Positions 12,116 to 22,957 of a stretch of DNA of 64,000 bases are shown in pieces. Position numbers and translations under genes: made by a program. The number at the start of each line of letters is the position of its first letter. Position 1 is the first letter of the stretch. The notes under the pieces are model-generated. The model had not been told where the DNA came from and did not search any database. It saw only the letters and a program-made list of their open reading frames with translations. The DNA comes from Ceratobasidium sp. AG-K (Eukaryota; Basidiomycota; Agaricomycetes; Cantharellales; Ceratobasidiaceae), in NCBI GenBank assembly GCA_037039685.1, contig JAWNGF010000009.1, forward strand, positions 992,001 to 1,056,000, written 5' to 3'.

Positions 12116-12868
12116 ATGTCCACGAGTAGACGAGAACAGCACGACCTGCACCAACAGCAGGAGCACGCCGAGGCTCTCAAGCGCAAGGCAGAACGTCGAG
12201 ATGCTCACGAGCGCCGAATGAGGCAACAGGCCGAGAATGCTGCGCGCACTCGAGCGGAACGTGCTCGCCGGCACAAGGAGCTCAAGGAAGAAGAAGAGCG
12301 ACGAAGACGAGAAAAAGAGACTCGCCGCTGGGGCTCATCGGGTGGCTCGAGTTCAGCCAGCACGAATTCGAGCTGGTCCGAGTACGACTATACCGCATAC
12401 AGCCAGCACTATTACCAAAAAGCGCCCCCGAACTTAAACTCAGAGCAGGAACACGCCGCACTCACTCGATATGCAAACGGTTGGGAACGCATGCAGTCAC
12501 TCACATGTAGTGGCATTGGTGGCCAAATGCGCTTCTCAGATATCCCATGGCCGAGCATCCGACTAGTTGCTACATTGAATGACATCACGAAGTCCAACGT
12601 CGAGCTGTTTGTGCTCTCAGCAGCGCTGGGACCGGGCTTGGACAAGCGGGCGCGATTGCGCGCATTCATACTTCAGTGGCACCCGGATAAGTTCATCGGG
12701 AGGTACGAAGCATTACTTATACCAAGCTACAGCTAATTGGCCTAATTTGATAACTCGTGATCCAGGTGGCTGCAATTCGTATACGAGCCAGACCGAGCAA
12801 TCGTCCAGGAAGGCGTCACATTAGTCATGTCTATCCTCAACGAGCTCGGTGCAAACACTACTTTTTGA
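12116..12868 (+). CDS. J-domain-like (WHPDKF) coiled-coil protein, paralog 3
   Basis: Exons 12116-12702 and 12766-12868 give 229 residues. The start at 12116 (MSTSRREQHD) aligns with paralog 2; in-frame ATGs at 12095 and 12062 would add 7 or 18 residues. The layout is the same as paralog 2: charged helix (HAEALKRKAERRDAHERRMR), Ser-rich linker, MRFSDIPWP, FILQWHPDKFIGR|W and QEGVTLVMSILNEL. The C-terminus is slightly shortened (GANTTF). The intron interrupts the same Arg codon in phase 2. High identity to paralog 2, and a shared motif in the 3' flank, indicate recent duplication. The HPD triplet suggests a link to Hsp70 chaperones, but this is inference. Confidence 0.82.
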
Positions 12869-13330
12869 TCATATTTCATATTAAAAACGGGGGTAATATG
12901 GGTATACTATGCTATCTAATATGTAACACTTGTACAACATGAATGCAACTGGTTGCTAAAACTTGCACCCATCACGTGATATTATTACCATATCTAGAGA
13001 CCCACCTGCCGTTTCGGGACGTATCAACACCTTGGGCGTTGCACGACTCACCTTTCAACCATGCTAAGACACACATATCTGCTCGACGCTTATACACCCT
13101 ATCCATAACAATCAAAAGAATGATTTGCATACACAACTCTCACCCTACCTATCTAATGTTAACTATCTACACATCCCACACATAGCGGAATTGATACACT
13201 AATGAAGGCCAAAATAAAATAGAATAGCAATCGAGTTGTGGAGGCGGCATAGATTCAAAGCCCAAGAGACGACATATACGCATAGCGGTTTAAGTTCAAA
13301 ACAACACAAATGTCCAATCGGCTATGCAGT
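12869..13330. other. Convergent intergenic region
   Basis: 3' flanks of paralog 3 (+) and the spindle-pole-body gene (-). A copy of ATCACGTGAT followed by ATTATTACCA lies at about 12974. No gene seen. Confidence 0.5.
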
Positions 13331-16300
13331 TTACTTTGAAGACGTGGGTACGGCCTTGTCGTTAAACTTCAAGAGATCGTATAGAGCAGCGATTTGGTCG
13401 CCCTGGAGATCGAAACAGTGCCTGTCAGCGCCTGATCTAGTTTAGAGAGCACGTTCGACTCACCCTCTTTTCCAATGTATCAATGACTTCTCTCAAGTGC
13501 TCTGCCAGCACGTTTCGTTTCGCCACATTGCTCGCTGGACCAATAATGCGGTACTGATCGGCAAGTTCCACGTATATCCTAGACGCCGAGGTTAGTCAAC
13601 CAAAACCTTCCAAAGTAGGAAAAGCACTCACGCTTTATAATGCGCAAAATCGTCCTCGAGCTCACGCACAACCTTGACAAGTACGGTCTGGGGCGGAGGC
13701 CGACGCGGATCAATCTCGAGCTCGTCCGAGCCCTCGGCGAAGCCCTCGTCGTCTTCCTGGGCCTGGGCGGACCCGCCAAGCCTCCACCCAGCACGTTCTC
13801 GCTCGCGCGCACGCTCGGGCTCGTGTCGATCGTCCCGTGCAACGCGCACCTGTCTCCGCTTGCAACACGTCGTACACGTGCGCTCGTTGTGCTCGGGCGC
13901 AGAAAAGAAGAGCTGCTCGAGCTGGGTACCGCGGATGCGAGGGAACGGTGGAGAGTCGGGAGGGACTTGGCGTTGAGGCGACGAGGGCATGGGAGACCTG
14001 CGTTGGCTCGTGCGAAGGGGATCACGAGCGGTGGTTTTTGTGGGCGATGCCCGCTGTTGGGGTGTTGGGCTCTCGGCTCGAGGAGGTTGAGAGGTGGTAG
14101 CGCGTTGACGACCGGCTTCTGCGTCGTCCGAGCCGCGCCTGGCCAATGGCGACTCTCGCCGGCCAGCAGGAGAGCCTGGGGCAACTCCGGAAGCTCTCGT
14201 CCGGATCATCACAGGTGTGCTCGATCGCGAAGGGACCTAGAATAGTTCATTAGTTGGCTATTCACCAGACGAGACATAAAGCACACACCTGAATACCAGA
14301 ACGCACCGAGCTCTGAGAACGATCCAGCTCGGGGGTAATATCATCCGACTGGCTCGGAGGGGGCTAGGCGAATTATCAACAAACCGCCAGCACCAAAAAC
14401 CTCCAACTCACATCCATAAATCTCAACGTCCTCGACGCACTCCCAACGGTTGCCCGATCAGTCCTCATCTTGCCGCTCCTATACGCACTATCCTCCCCAG
14501 CGAGCTCCGTGACACTCAACAAACTCCTCTGGCCCTCGAGCTCCGTCTCCATCTCGTTGCTATCTTCCTCCTCTTCTTGCACGGCGCTAAGCTCAATCAG
14601 CCCCGTACGTCCGGCAATCATGCTCCCGGCGCCCTCGAAATCACGTTGGCTCCCGCTCGCTTGGAGACTTCCGCCCTCGCGGACTTGGCGGCGCTCACGC
14701 AGGCCTTCTTCGACTACACCTCGGAGACGGTCGCACTCGGCGGCGAGGCGCTCGACTTCCTCGGTAATGGCGGCGACTTCGGCCGTCTTGACTTCGAGGT
14801 CGGCCGTGTCACGCTCGTGCATGGAACGGAGTTCGTCGATTGTGCGCTGGTGTTCTTCCACTTCGGACGTCATCCGAGCGAGGTGGGAACGGAGAGTCGT
14901 CACCAAGGCTTCGAGAGCTGTACAGGGCTGATTAGTGGGCTGAAACAACATCTTAGCTCCTGGACTCACCTTTCTTTTCCTCGACAACTTCGTGATACCT
15001 GTCCTCCCAATCTCTCACAGTATCCTCAGCCTCCCTCACTCGTCGCTCTCGCTCAGCACGCTCGGTTGCAGCTTGTCGCTCATTAGCACGGCTCCGTTCA
15101 GCATCTTGCAAGCTCGCACGAGTGCGCTCACGCTCGACCTCGGCTTTGCAGTATTCGAGCTCAATCTCGAGCTCTCGGACCCGTCGTCGGGCAGTACCGT
15201 TCTCTCGCTCAAGGTCGCGAAGACGGTCAGAGAGCTCTTCCAATTGTTCATTAGCCGCTGTGCCTGAAACACGTAACCTCGTTAATAACTGAGTGGTCAA
15301 GCAACGGGCCAAGAACTTACGATCAGCGTCAAAATCAGACGCAGGCATTCCAACCTGCGCATCCTTGTACTGCATGTTGCCTTTGACAGGGGAGGCAACG
15401 GCAGTAGTAAGACCGGTAATGTCGGGAAGATGAATGCTGAGCCCGCCGCCAAAAACGCTACGATTCCTGGCCTCGTACGGCGACTCGCGAGGGATAGCAG
15501 AGGACTGTGTACGAACGTACACGGGTTGTCGTACACCAGGTGCGTCAAGGCGGGTTTCAGACGAGTCTTGGTAGCTCAGAGCTCGGCGCGTGGGAGCATC
15601 GGCGGGGATTGTGCGAGCATTGGCTGCGGTGTTGGCATTCAAACGGGCCCGCTGTGTTCCGCTTGAGGAAGAAAATGATGTCTCGGTGCGGGTGGGGGCA
15701 TTTGAAGGTCGGGAAGCGAGTAGTGACGTGCTCGGGCGAAGGCTGGCATCTGATAGGCTGACGACCGAGGGTAGCGGTTTGGGTTGGTGACCAGTCGGGG
15801 AGAGCGTCGCCGACGTAGCGGTGCGCGGACGCTTGGGGCTAAAAGCTCCTCCGAGCGCATCGGTGAGACGAGGTTTGCGACGGCTGAACGAGTCGTCGGC
15901 TTCGCTGCGATGGAACGAGGAGCTAGACTCGACATCGGTCCGACGAGACTCATCTTCGGTCGGATGGCGACGGGCAATCCGGGTCTGCGCATGGAGAGCG
16001 TGTTCGGGAATGTGACCGGTCTCTAGGAAACGGTCGAGCTCGGCGGTATCCTCTACGATCAAAGGATCGCTAGAAACCTTTATCCAACATTTTTTTTTAG
16101 CCCCGTATTGTTCACTTTTGCTAAATAAACGCACCTGGATGCTCTTTTTCTTGGGCGCACTGCGGTCACGCACAGTAGTGTTGGTATCATCCAACACGCT
16201 GATCCGACCTCGGCGCTTCAACATGCTCGACAACTCCCGGTCGGGATCATACTCGACTCCAGAGCCAGCACGAGAGAGTGGCCGCGGCCCAGCTCCGTAT

Positions 16301-16671
16301 CCAAGCCCAACTCCAACAGTAACGCCGGATGCATGATGCGCAGTCGTCGACTGAGTATTTCCCCCCTCGTACGAGTCGTCGACGGTGCGGAACGACTGTT
16401 GTCGGTTGCTACGGCGAACATGCGAAGCCTCGCGGGATCGATCCAGATCGCTGTCGTATCGCGCAAAGCTTGCAACGCCTTCAAAGTGCGGGCTTGGGGC
16501 TCCGTGTCGGCCATACTCGAGTGAGAGCGTTGATGAGCTCTGGTCCAAGTCGAGCGAGAGTCCCCCAATCTCTTGCTCCAGACGTATCCTTGCCTCCTCT
16601 TGTGGATCGAATCCAATAGCCGGCTCGATTGGGTTCGCATGGCGCTGCCCAAGGCGGGTAGCGGGGGCCAT
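13331..16671 (-). CDS. Spindle-pole-body coiled-coil protein, Cep57/PPC89 family
   Basis: A cytoskeletal anchor at the spindle pole body or centrosome by family. The start at 16671 (MAPATRLGQRH) leads into a disordered Ser/Arg-rich N-terminal third and then LPDITGLTTAVASP near 15420, a motif common before the coiled coil in basidiomycete members. Long heptad-like Glu/Arg-rich coils follow (15270-14500). The C-terminal Cep57-like microtubule-binding region contains HNERTCTTCCKRRQ near 13870, then DDFAHYKA|IYVELADQYR and TLEKR|GDQIAALYDLLKF, ending FNDKAVPTSSK with TAA at 13331-13333. Introns include 15264-15320 (57 nt, no in-frame stop), one near 14920-14970, two near 14230-14410, and two near 13440-13630. 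A further 57-nt intron may lie at 16078-16134, although its acceptor AAAG is weak. Confidence 0.85.
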
Positions 16672-17159
16672 ATTAATTTTAGGTGTCGCAAAAAAGTAGT
16701 AGTAATAGTCGGTATCGCAATAAGCTATTGACAGTAATGGCCGGTATTAAGCAAGAAGGGCAGCGGAGAAGGTAGGAAAGGGGGTGGGGAGGAGACGGAG
16801 GTGAGACCCAACACCAGTTTGGCCGGAAGTTAGAACATCATCCGAGGCGCGAGTTGGACCTTTCACGTGACCGCAACAACAGCACGTAAACAATAGAGGC
16901 CCTGACACAAATTACCCCAATCGCGAGCGTTCGAGGCTTGTCATGGTCCAGTTTTTCTAGGTACACTGTGCAGCATCGGCTCCAAGCCTCTCGTATTGTT
17001 GTCAAGTCTTGGAAGTAAACAGGGTATTAAAATTTGCAAAAACTTCAGATACAGTGTGCGAAGCGAAGTGTTTATATAATACATAAGATGATAGTTGTCA
17101 CATAAATCAGTGCACTTGGCTCTAAAAGCCCTCTTCACTTCATGGGGCCAGAAACGCGC
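16672..17159. other. Intergenic
   Basis: Upstream region of the spindle-pole-body gene, with GA-rich stretches at about 16750-16800. No gene seen. Confidence 0.45.
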
Positions 17160-17790
17160 ACCGTCCCTATCGAGCTCTTGCCCATCATCGCATTAATCCT
17201 TGCGAGCGGTACATCAAGATGCCTCTGCGCAATCTATGGGTTTCATCATACGTTATAAGCATCGTGACTCACGCCAGGCAAGAGAACTAATACACCTACG
17301 GCTATCTCGCCGGCCAGATTCCTGTTCCAAGCACCGAAAGCAGCAGCAAGCCATCTCGTCCGCACGATTCATCTCGCTAACTTGCACGCCTTGTGCCCTA
17401 CTAGGCTGGGAGCTCTGCGTCTTGGCAGGGATGACAGGGAGACCACCCAACGGAACACAGACCTCATTCTTCACAGGTTCGTCCGGGGATATGCTAGGAT
17501 AATAAAGCACTGGACAAGCTACAGGCTGCACATCCAGCACGCCAATTCCCACACTCGTGCACAACTCAAACTCGACTGACCGTCTTCAATCCCTCATCGC
17601 TATCGTCGTCAATCACAATCACCTCTGGCTTCGGTTTCGAGCGTCGACTAGTCGCAAACGCCCGGAGGTTATTCAGGTGCAATTGCATATTGAGCCCGTT
17701 CTTCCATACACTGCCCTTGCGAGGTCGATGTGCACACACGAGACATCAGTACATGTATGTCACGGGGTCGTACTCAAACTCCTCGGGAGC
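17160..17790 (-). pseudogene. Zinc-finger family copy 1, broken
   Basis: Minus-strand pieces match copy 3 at 19863-20555. EFEYDP is followed by MY, an in-frame TGA (17746-17748) and CLVCAH, where copy 3 has FYRCLLCTH. An acidic stretch and a GTCAGT donor follow, and then VLYYPSISPDEPVKN, CFRCLEQ and a spaced Cys. The expected terminal exon (HLDVP) is present near 17205, but I could not join it in frame. The TGA is most simply an Arg codon CGA changed by C to T. It may be a recently dead copy or carry an unrecognised splice; I favour pseudogene. Confidence 0.6.
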
Positions 17791-18443
17791 TGACACTAGT
17801 TAAACCTGAACTCGAAAACAGGATGGTTGGTACTTACAAAGGATTGTATGGCCCGAAGACCTACGCTTGAAGATATCGCATGGCATGCTGCTCAGTCCTA
17901 ACGGAGACATTGGCCAGGCCCGCTTAAGAGACCAAGGGGTGGTGGCCAGAAGGTCTCTGTCTTAAGACTTCTGGGCCGTCACAAAGAAAAATGGTACGGA
18001 TGACTTACGCTGTCAACCAGCCGGAACGAAAAAATCTGTTCGTAGAAGAGTGGAGTTGACGTGAAACATCTGACTCGGCGATGGCCAGAGTAAACAAATC
18101 GCGTCATGATGCAGGAGTCCCTGATCCAGCAGTGGGAGTAATTAGTGGCATTAATGCGCATACATCTCACTCAACAGCTCTGCAAAGCCAGTGGTGACCG
18201 TTTGCATGCCATGGCAGTCCCCAAGGCGCCAACTCGCTCCGGTTTACTACGAACGATGTGGACCTGAGACGAAGCAATTTGCAATTGCGGCCCGAACGGA
18301 AATTAATGGGTCGCTGGCTCGAGTCTACGCTACATAATAGATAATTTCCTAGCCCAATGAAAACATCTATTTTCGATAGAAGCTACAGCCGAGCATATCG
18401 CGCACTTCGGCCCCTCCGTGCAGTGCGTTCTGAGGATATATCA

Positions 18444-19081
18444 TCACTCTGGGGCTTCGATTGGCAGGTCGAAATGTTTCTGGACAAAATAGTGGTGATA
18501 AGTCACACTTTTAATAATCACAAGGGTAAATCTCACCCGAGTGATCGAAGATTGGCACAGGTCGTTGTGTTGATCAGAGCTGTTTTGATGACACAGCGTA
18601 CAGCGGTAGACCAGCTTGGACGGTTGGCCGCCTTTAGTCGCGGTGGCACGCGCCACAACCTGGTTCGCCCTCAGGAATACCACTCTGAGATAACGAGTAC
18701 CGCCAGGCATTGCACGCAAACCATTCTGGACGGGTTCTTCCGGCGATTCTGTAGGATAATACAACGCCATCCCGCTTTGCTGTTAAAGACATCAATACGC
18801 GGGCCTACTCATAGCTGTACGTTCACCGACTTTTGGTGCCAAAATCGAGAGCTCCTCCGCGGAAACAACTTGAACTGAAGCGACCTTTGTTTGGATGGAT
18901 GCGGCGACCGCCGTGCCCCCGACCTCGCTGCATCAACCAAGTGCCGATGCTTCAGCCTGCAACGCTCGTGCTCAATCATGTTCGCGTTTGTTTTCCAAGC
19001 GAATTTAGGGTGTACGATATTGACGTACGCAAGGCATTGTTATATACCTGTTTCCTGGCTGTATTCGAATATTTCGCGGAC
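18444..19081 (-). pseudogene. Zinc-finger family copy 2, broken
   Basis: The upper part reads REIFEYSQETGI, then TAA (19040-19042), then QCLAYVNIVHPKFAWKTN. It aligns with EHFEYDRATGFYRCLLCTH of copy 3 but has lost the second Cys as well as gaining a stop. A second stop ends that frame near 18815. The lower exon is open: LYYPTESPEEPVQNGL, then YRCTLCHQNSSDQHNDLC, a 57-nt intron, and KHFDLPIEAPE with TGA at 18444-18446. The 3' half is therefore well preserved while the 5' finger is dead. Confidence 0.65.
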
Positions 19082-19862
19082 TAAAAATAGGTAAGTGGTC
19101 GGACCTAGAACTGGAGGCCGAGACTCACATAAATGTTTATTATCAACTAGTGGTGGTTTACGATCGTTGCGCGGAATTATAGTTGACTTCGACTTCTACT
19201 TTGAGTCTCACAGAAATTTCTCTATGGTGGTCCGCATTTGACGAAGCGATTAGCGGGGACTTGAACTTTAACCACTTACACCAGAGGGGATTAGTGAGCT
19301 ATTCTACTCGCAAGGAACCTATCAACATTAAATGATAATGATTACTGCACCTATCTGAGCACAGTCGGGTACCCACGGAATGCGTTCCCGCAATGGTGGT
19401 TCAAAAGAAGTAGGCTGAATTTTCAATTGCCGGGTTTGGCAGGTCGCGTCAAGAAGAACATTGGACCCTGTTTGATCGACCCCGGTGATCAGCCGCATAT
19501 ATTCGTGCTTCCGTCATCCCTGATTGAGGCATAGGTTGGGAATAGAATCTTTTCTGTCGAGAACTGGAGACGAGCGGGACTATTTAGCTTTCGAAATGCC
19601 ATGTTAAAGTGTACTGGGAGCCCAAAAATGAAGGCAGGGGAGGAGCAGAGGATAAGCAGAATCTCGGGCTCGCACATACCGCGCACCGCCATGGAAGGTC
19701 GTGGGGAATCGTGGACGGAGAATTGCTTGATGACACGATCGACGAAAGCTCCGCTTCCTCGTGCAAGCCAAGGCGAGAATGACAGGTAACTAAAGTATAC
19801 AACTTTACCAAAGGGCATAAAAATATCCAAATCAAAGACATAAACAAATTCCAACATAAGCA

Positions 19863-20555
19863 CTACATTGATTTGAACTGGTGTGAGTCGAACACCCATC
19901 GTTGCTCAGGTTTAACCGGAATATCGAAATGTTGCTATAGTCAAATGTCAAGATAAACTCGCGATATAGATGCCGAGATTAGATCTTACCTTGTTGAAAG
20001 AATACTGGCAAATTTCGCTGCGATGCCAGTTAAAGTTATACTGGCCGCATAGTGTGCAGCAAGGGATTGGTTGATCCGGCTGGTCCATTACTCCAGAGCG
20101 TACCCCACGGTTCTCCTGTACCACGGGGTTAAGTGGTTTAACATGACCGGGATTCGCAAACTTCAAGCGAAACCCATTTTGAACTGGCTCGTCCGGAGAT
20201 ACCGTAGGATAGTATAACTCCAGCTCCTCCTTCTGAGATCCAGAAAGATCGCTGAGACACCAGATGCATCCAATAAATCGATAGAGGGGTATTATTCACC
20301 TTTGGTTCTGGAGCGGTTATGGCCTGCTGGCTGGCAATAGTCCGCTGGCGTATCTCAGCTTTCTTGCGAGCCTCCCTTGTTCTGAATTCCTCGGCCAGTT
20401 CCTGGTGTTTGGCGCCCCGCTTATGCGTAAGCATCCCCCCTGCAGTCCTCCAAATGTAATTCGGGTGAACGATATGAGTGCATAAAAGGCATCGATAGAA
20501 GCCTGTGGCACGATCGTACTCAAAATGCTCGGGGCCTACTTTGACGTTAATACCT
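19863..20555 (-). CDS. Zinc-finger protein, LYYPxxSxDEPVQxG family, copy 3 (5' exon unresolved)
   Basis: Best-preserved member of an unnamed family. The visible part starts after an acceptor at about 20555 (INVKVGPEHFEYD). A C2H2/BED-like finger follows: FYRCLLCTHIVHPNYIW, then MLTHKRGAKH. A basic helix (EARKKAEIRQR) leads to an intron near 20238-20300 and LELYYPTVSPDEPVQNGF. A second Cys cluster, CCTLCGQYNFNWHRSEIC, precedes an intron near 19932-19988 and the ending QHFDIPVKPEQRW...FKSM with TAG at 19863-19865. No ATG lies in the first visible exon, so an upstream exon (perhaps within 20690-20900) is needed. Likely nucleic-acid or protein binding through zinc; no named family recognised. Confidence 0.6.
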
Positions 20556-20899
20556 AGGCAACAAACGTCCAGTAGAACGCACAAAAGCTGGTCGATTCTG
20601 GTTGTCTATGTTTTTCAGTGTTACGCGGCATAGTTCTCGAAGCGTGAATTGGCATATTCGGACGAGCAAAAGCTGGGTTTAGCCAAACGTTGGATAAGGA
20701 GGGGCGGGAGATGTGGCTTTCCGATGTCTAAAGCATTTATCAAACGCGGCACAGAATACAAGCCCAAGAGTGCCAACTCACGCGTCGCTCGATATTGACG
20801 AAAGACAGGGAGATATGCAAAGAGCACTCCGGTAAACGAGTTTCGCGATGTCGTCGAAGAGCTATAGTCGTTATTGAGAAGGGGTCATGGGGCCGTCAC

Positions 20900-22957
20900 A
20901 AGGGCTATCAAAGCCGCACTTGCACCTAATCGGACGGACCCTGATTGATCGACGGTCCGTACACATGCACATACAACCCTCACCGGCAATCATGCGTGCG
21001 TATGTGAAGTGACGCTGGGCTGGGAGCGCAGAGGATCACCCGCATCCCTCAAATTGACAATCTATCCATTTCTGGCTCACACCAAGGAGTTCCCATCGTA
21101 TACAGCAACGTATGTTCAAAGTGTTGTGGTTATAGACATGTTGAATAAGTGCTGTTACATTATAGCTCGTTGAGGGTGGACCTTAACAGCTTAATGCGGA
21201 GGTGTGCGCATAATACAACGACTTTAAGTCACATAATACGGGCGACTTTCAAATCAACTGGTGTCCGAAAATGGGACAAACAGACGCGCCAGGAATCATC
21301 CGATCAAGTGAGCCAAGGCCACAGAGCGCTTAACTGATGGTAATGGGGTCCGTAAGTGCAAGCAAATAAGTTACACTACGCAGGAGGTGCGCCGAGTTTG
21401 CTCAAGCTTCGGTGTTCATCAAGATGGGATGTGTGGAGTCCATTAGCGCGCATGATGGCCGATCCGAGTAGGAACTGGGATGGGAGCGCAAGAAGGAACT
21501 GGAAAGGGTGGTGAATTGAGCAGCAGGTGGAACGAGTATCAGCAGGGAGCGCGTATGCATGTAGTGTCCGACTCTAGTAGGAACACGCACAGAAAGTGAC
21601 AACAGCGACAGGGCATGATCCAAAGACGGACACGATAGCGCAGCAATTCTGAATCGAGTGCTGAGAGAAGGCTGAGCAGCAACAACTGAGGACCTAAGTA
21701 CGCAGTGGGTTTGCATGTTCCCTATGAAAGCAAGGCTTTGGAGTAGTGCCCGTGCGACGCCCTCGCAGATCGGCAAACAAGCAGTACGGCGCCAGGTGGT
21801 CAAGGGCCATTCGTAGTCAGCAGTGGTACTCAGCAAAAGCCTAAAATGCTGCGGGGCGCTCCGAAGCTCGGTTTTGCTCGGGAGCGCTCCGTAGGCTCTG
21901 GAGCAGACCTCGGCTCCGGAGCACCCGGGGCATTTTCGAATTTTGCTGAGTAGGTTGAAAAGAGGTAAAGGGCATGCATGCCCTTCATCAGTCGGGGACA
22001 ATAGCATTACTGGGGTGATCAGGCACGGCTTGTCGTGATCCATCTAAGACTTATTCCGGGCTAGTCGTTAAGCTCGGACACACAAATGACCACTCCGAGT
22101 GCCTTAGCTTCATCCCCCCCCCCCACCCCTTCGCCCCCCATTATTCATCCGTGTGACAAGACGCGCCCATCTAATCACTCAGTCCTGGCGCTCGAATGTC
22201 ATGCGGTGGCTGTAACATCTGGCCGGTCCCGTTCTAGTTTTGCATCACTGTCCATGTTGATCCAGCCATGCTATTTCCTTCGATGATGAGCATTTAAATG
22301 CGCAAATATGTATGCCCAATCAAGAATTGATTATGTTTGTGGACATTTTTGTGAATCCCGAGTGCCCTCATGACATATCCCCGATGCTCGCCATCGCCGC
22401 CACACCTCCTAGTGCTTTCAATCAAATGCTACATTACCCTGCGCTCCGGAGCAAACAATACATCTCCGAAGCACTCGGTACCTTGGGCCGGGGTACTTGG
22501 CTCCTAACATTCTGGAGAAATTCCATTTTTGCTGAGCTTCCCTTCTGGACATTTATGCTCACCTCTTGGCGCTTGACTGTGAGGTCAGTAAATCAATGAC
22601 GTCTAAATTCCCCAGGGATTCAGTACCTCTGCCGATTACGCTCGAGAGCACCGATCCGTGCCCGAGCGCTCGTTCATTCACCCAACTTAAAACGCGTCCC
22701 CAAGCACTCGAGAGCACTGGAAGCTCTCAGCAACCCTTACAAGACACAGTCCTTGCTCCGGAAAAGAAGCAGGTTTGGCATCCTTGTTTATTTAGGCACC
22801 TGAGCACTCCCCCAATGGGGTTGCTAGCCCTCGCAGCTAAAGCACATTCTCGGTGCAATTCAGATAATAACAACATTACAAGCAGAACAAACACTATTCT
22901 TGGTCAACACTACAAGCCTAGGGTCCAGAAGTCCCCACTGGGACAGGTTTCAGAGCA
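20900..22957. other. Intergenic, repeat-bearing
   Basis: No gene I can support. A 214-codon minus-strand open frame at 21402-22043 runs through the MITE and has no family motif. Another stretch rich in CTCCGGAGC and CTCGAGAGC words lies at about 22440-22740 and may be a decayed relative of the MITE. Confidence 0.4.
21829..21950. mobile_element. 122-bp MITE with TA target duplication
   Basis: Terminal inverted repeats start CTCAGCAAAA (21829) and end TTTTGCTGAG (21950). They continue imperfectly for about 20 bp, as left AGCCTAAAATGC against the complement of right GCATTTTCGAAT. TA dinucleotides flank both ends (21827-21828 and 21951-21952), as for Tc1/mariner-type insertions. The interior is rich in CGGAGC and GCTCCG words and has no coding capacity. 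Confidence 0.75.

Noticed and set aside
21402..22043. 214-codon minus-strand open frame
   Set aside because: It runs through the MITE, has no motif, and its composition is Leu/Ser/Cys-rich as expected from noncoding sequence.
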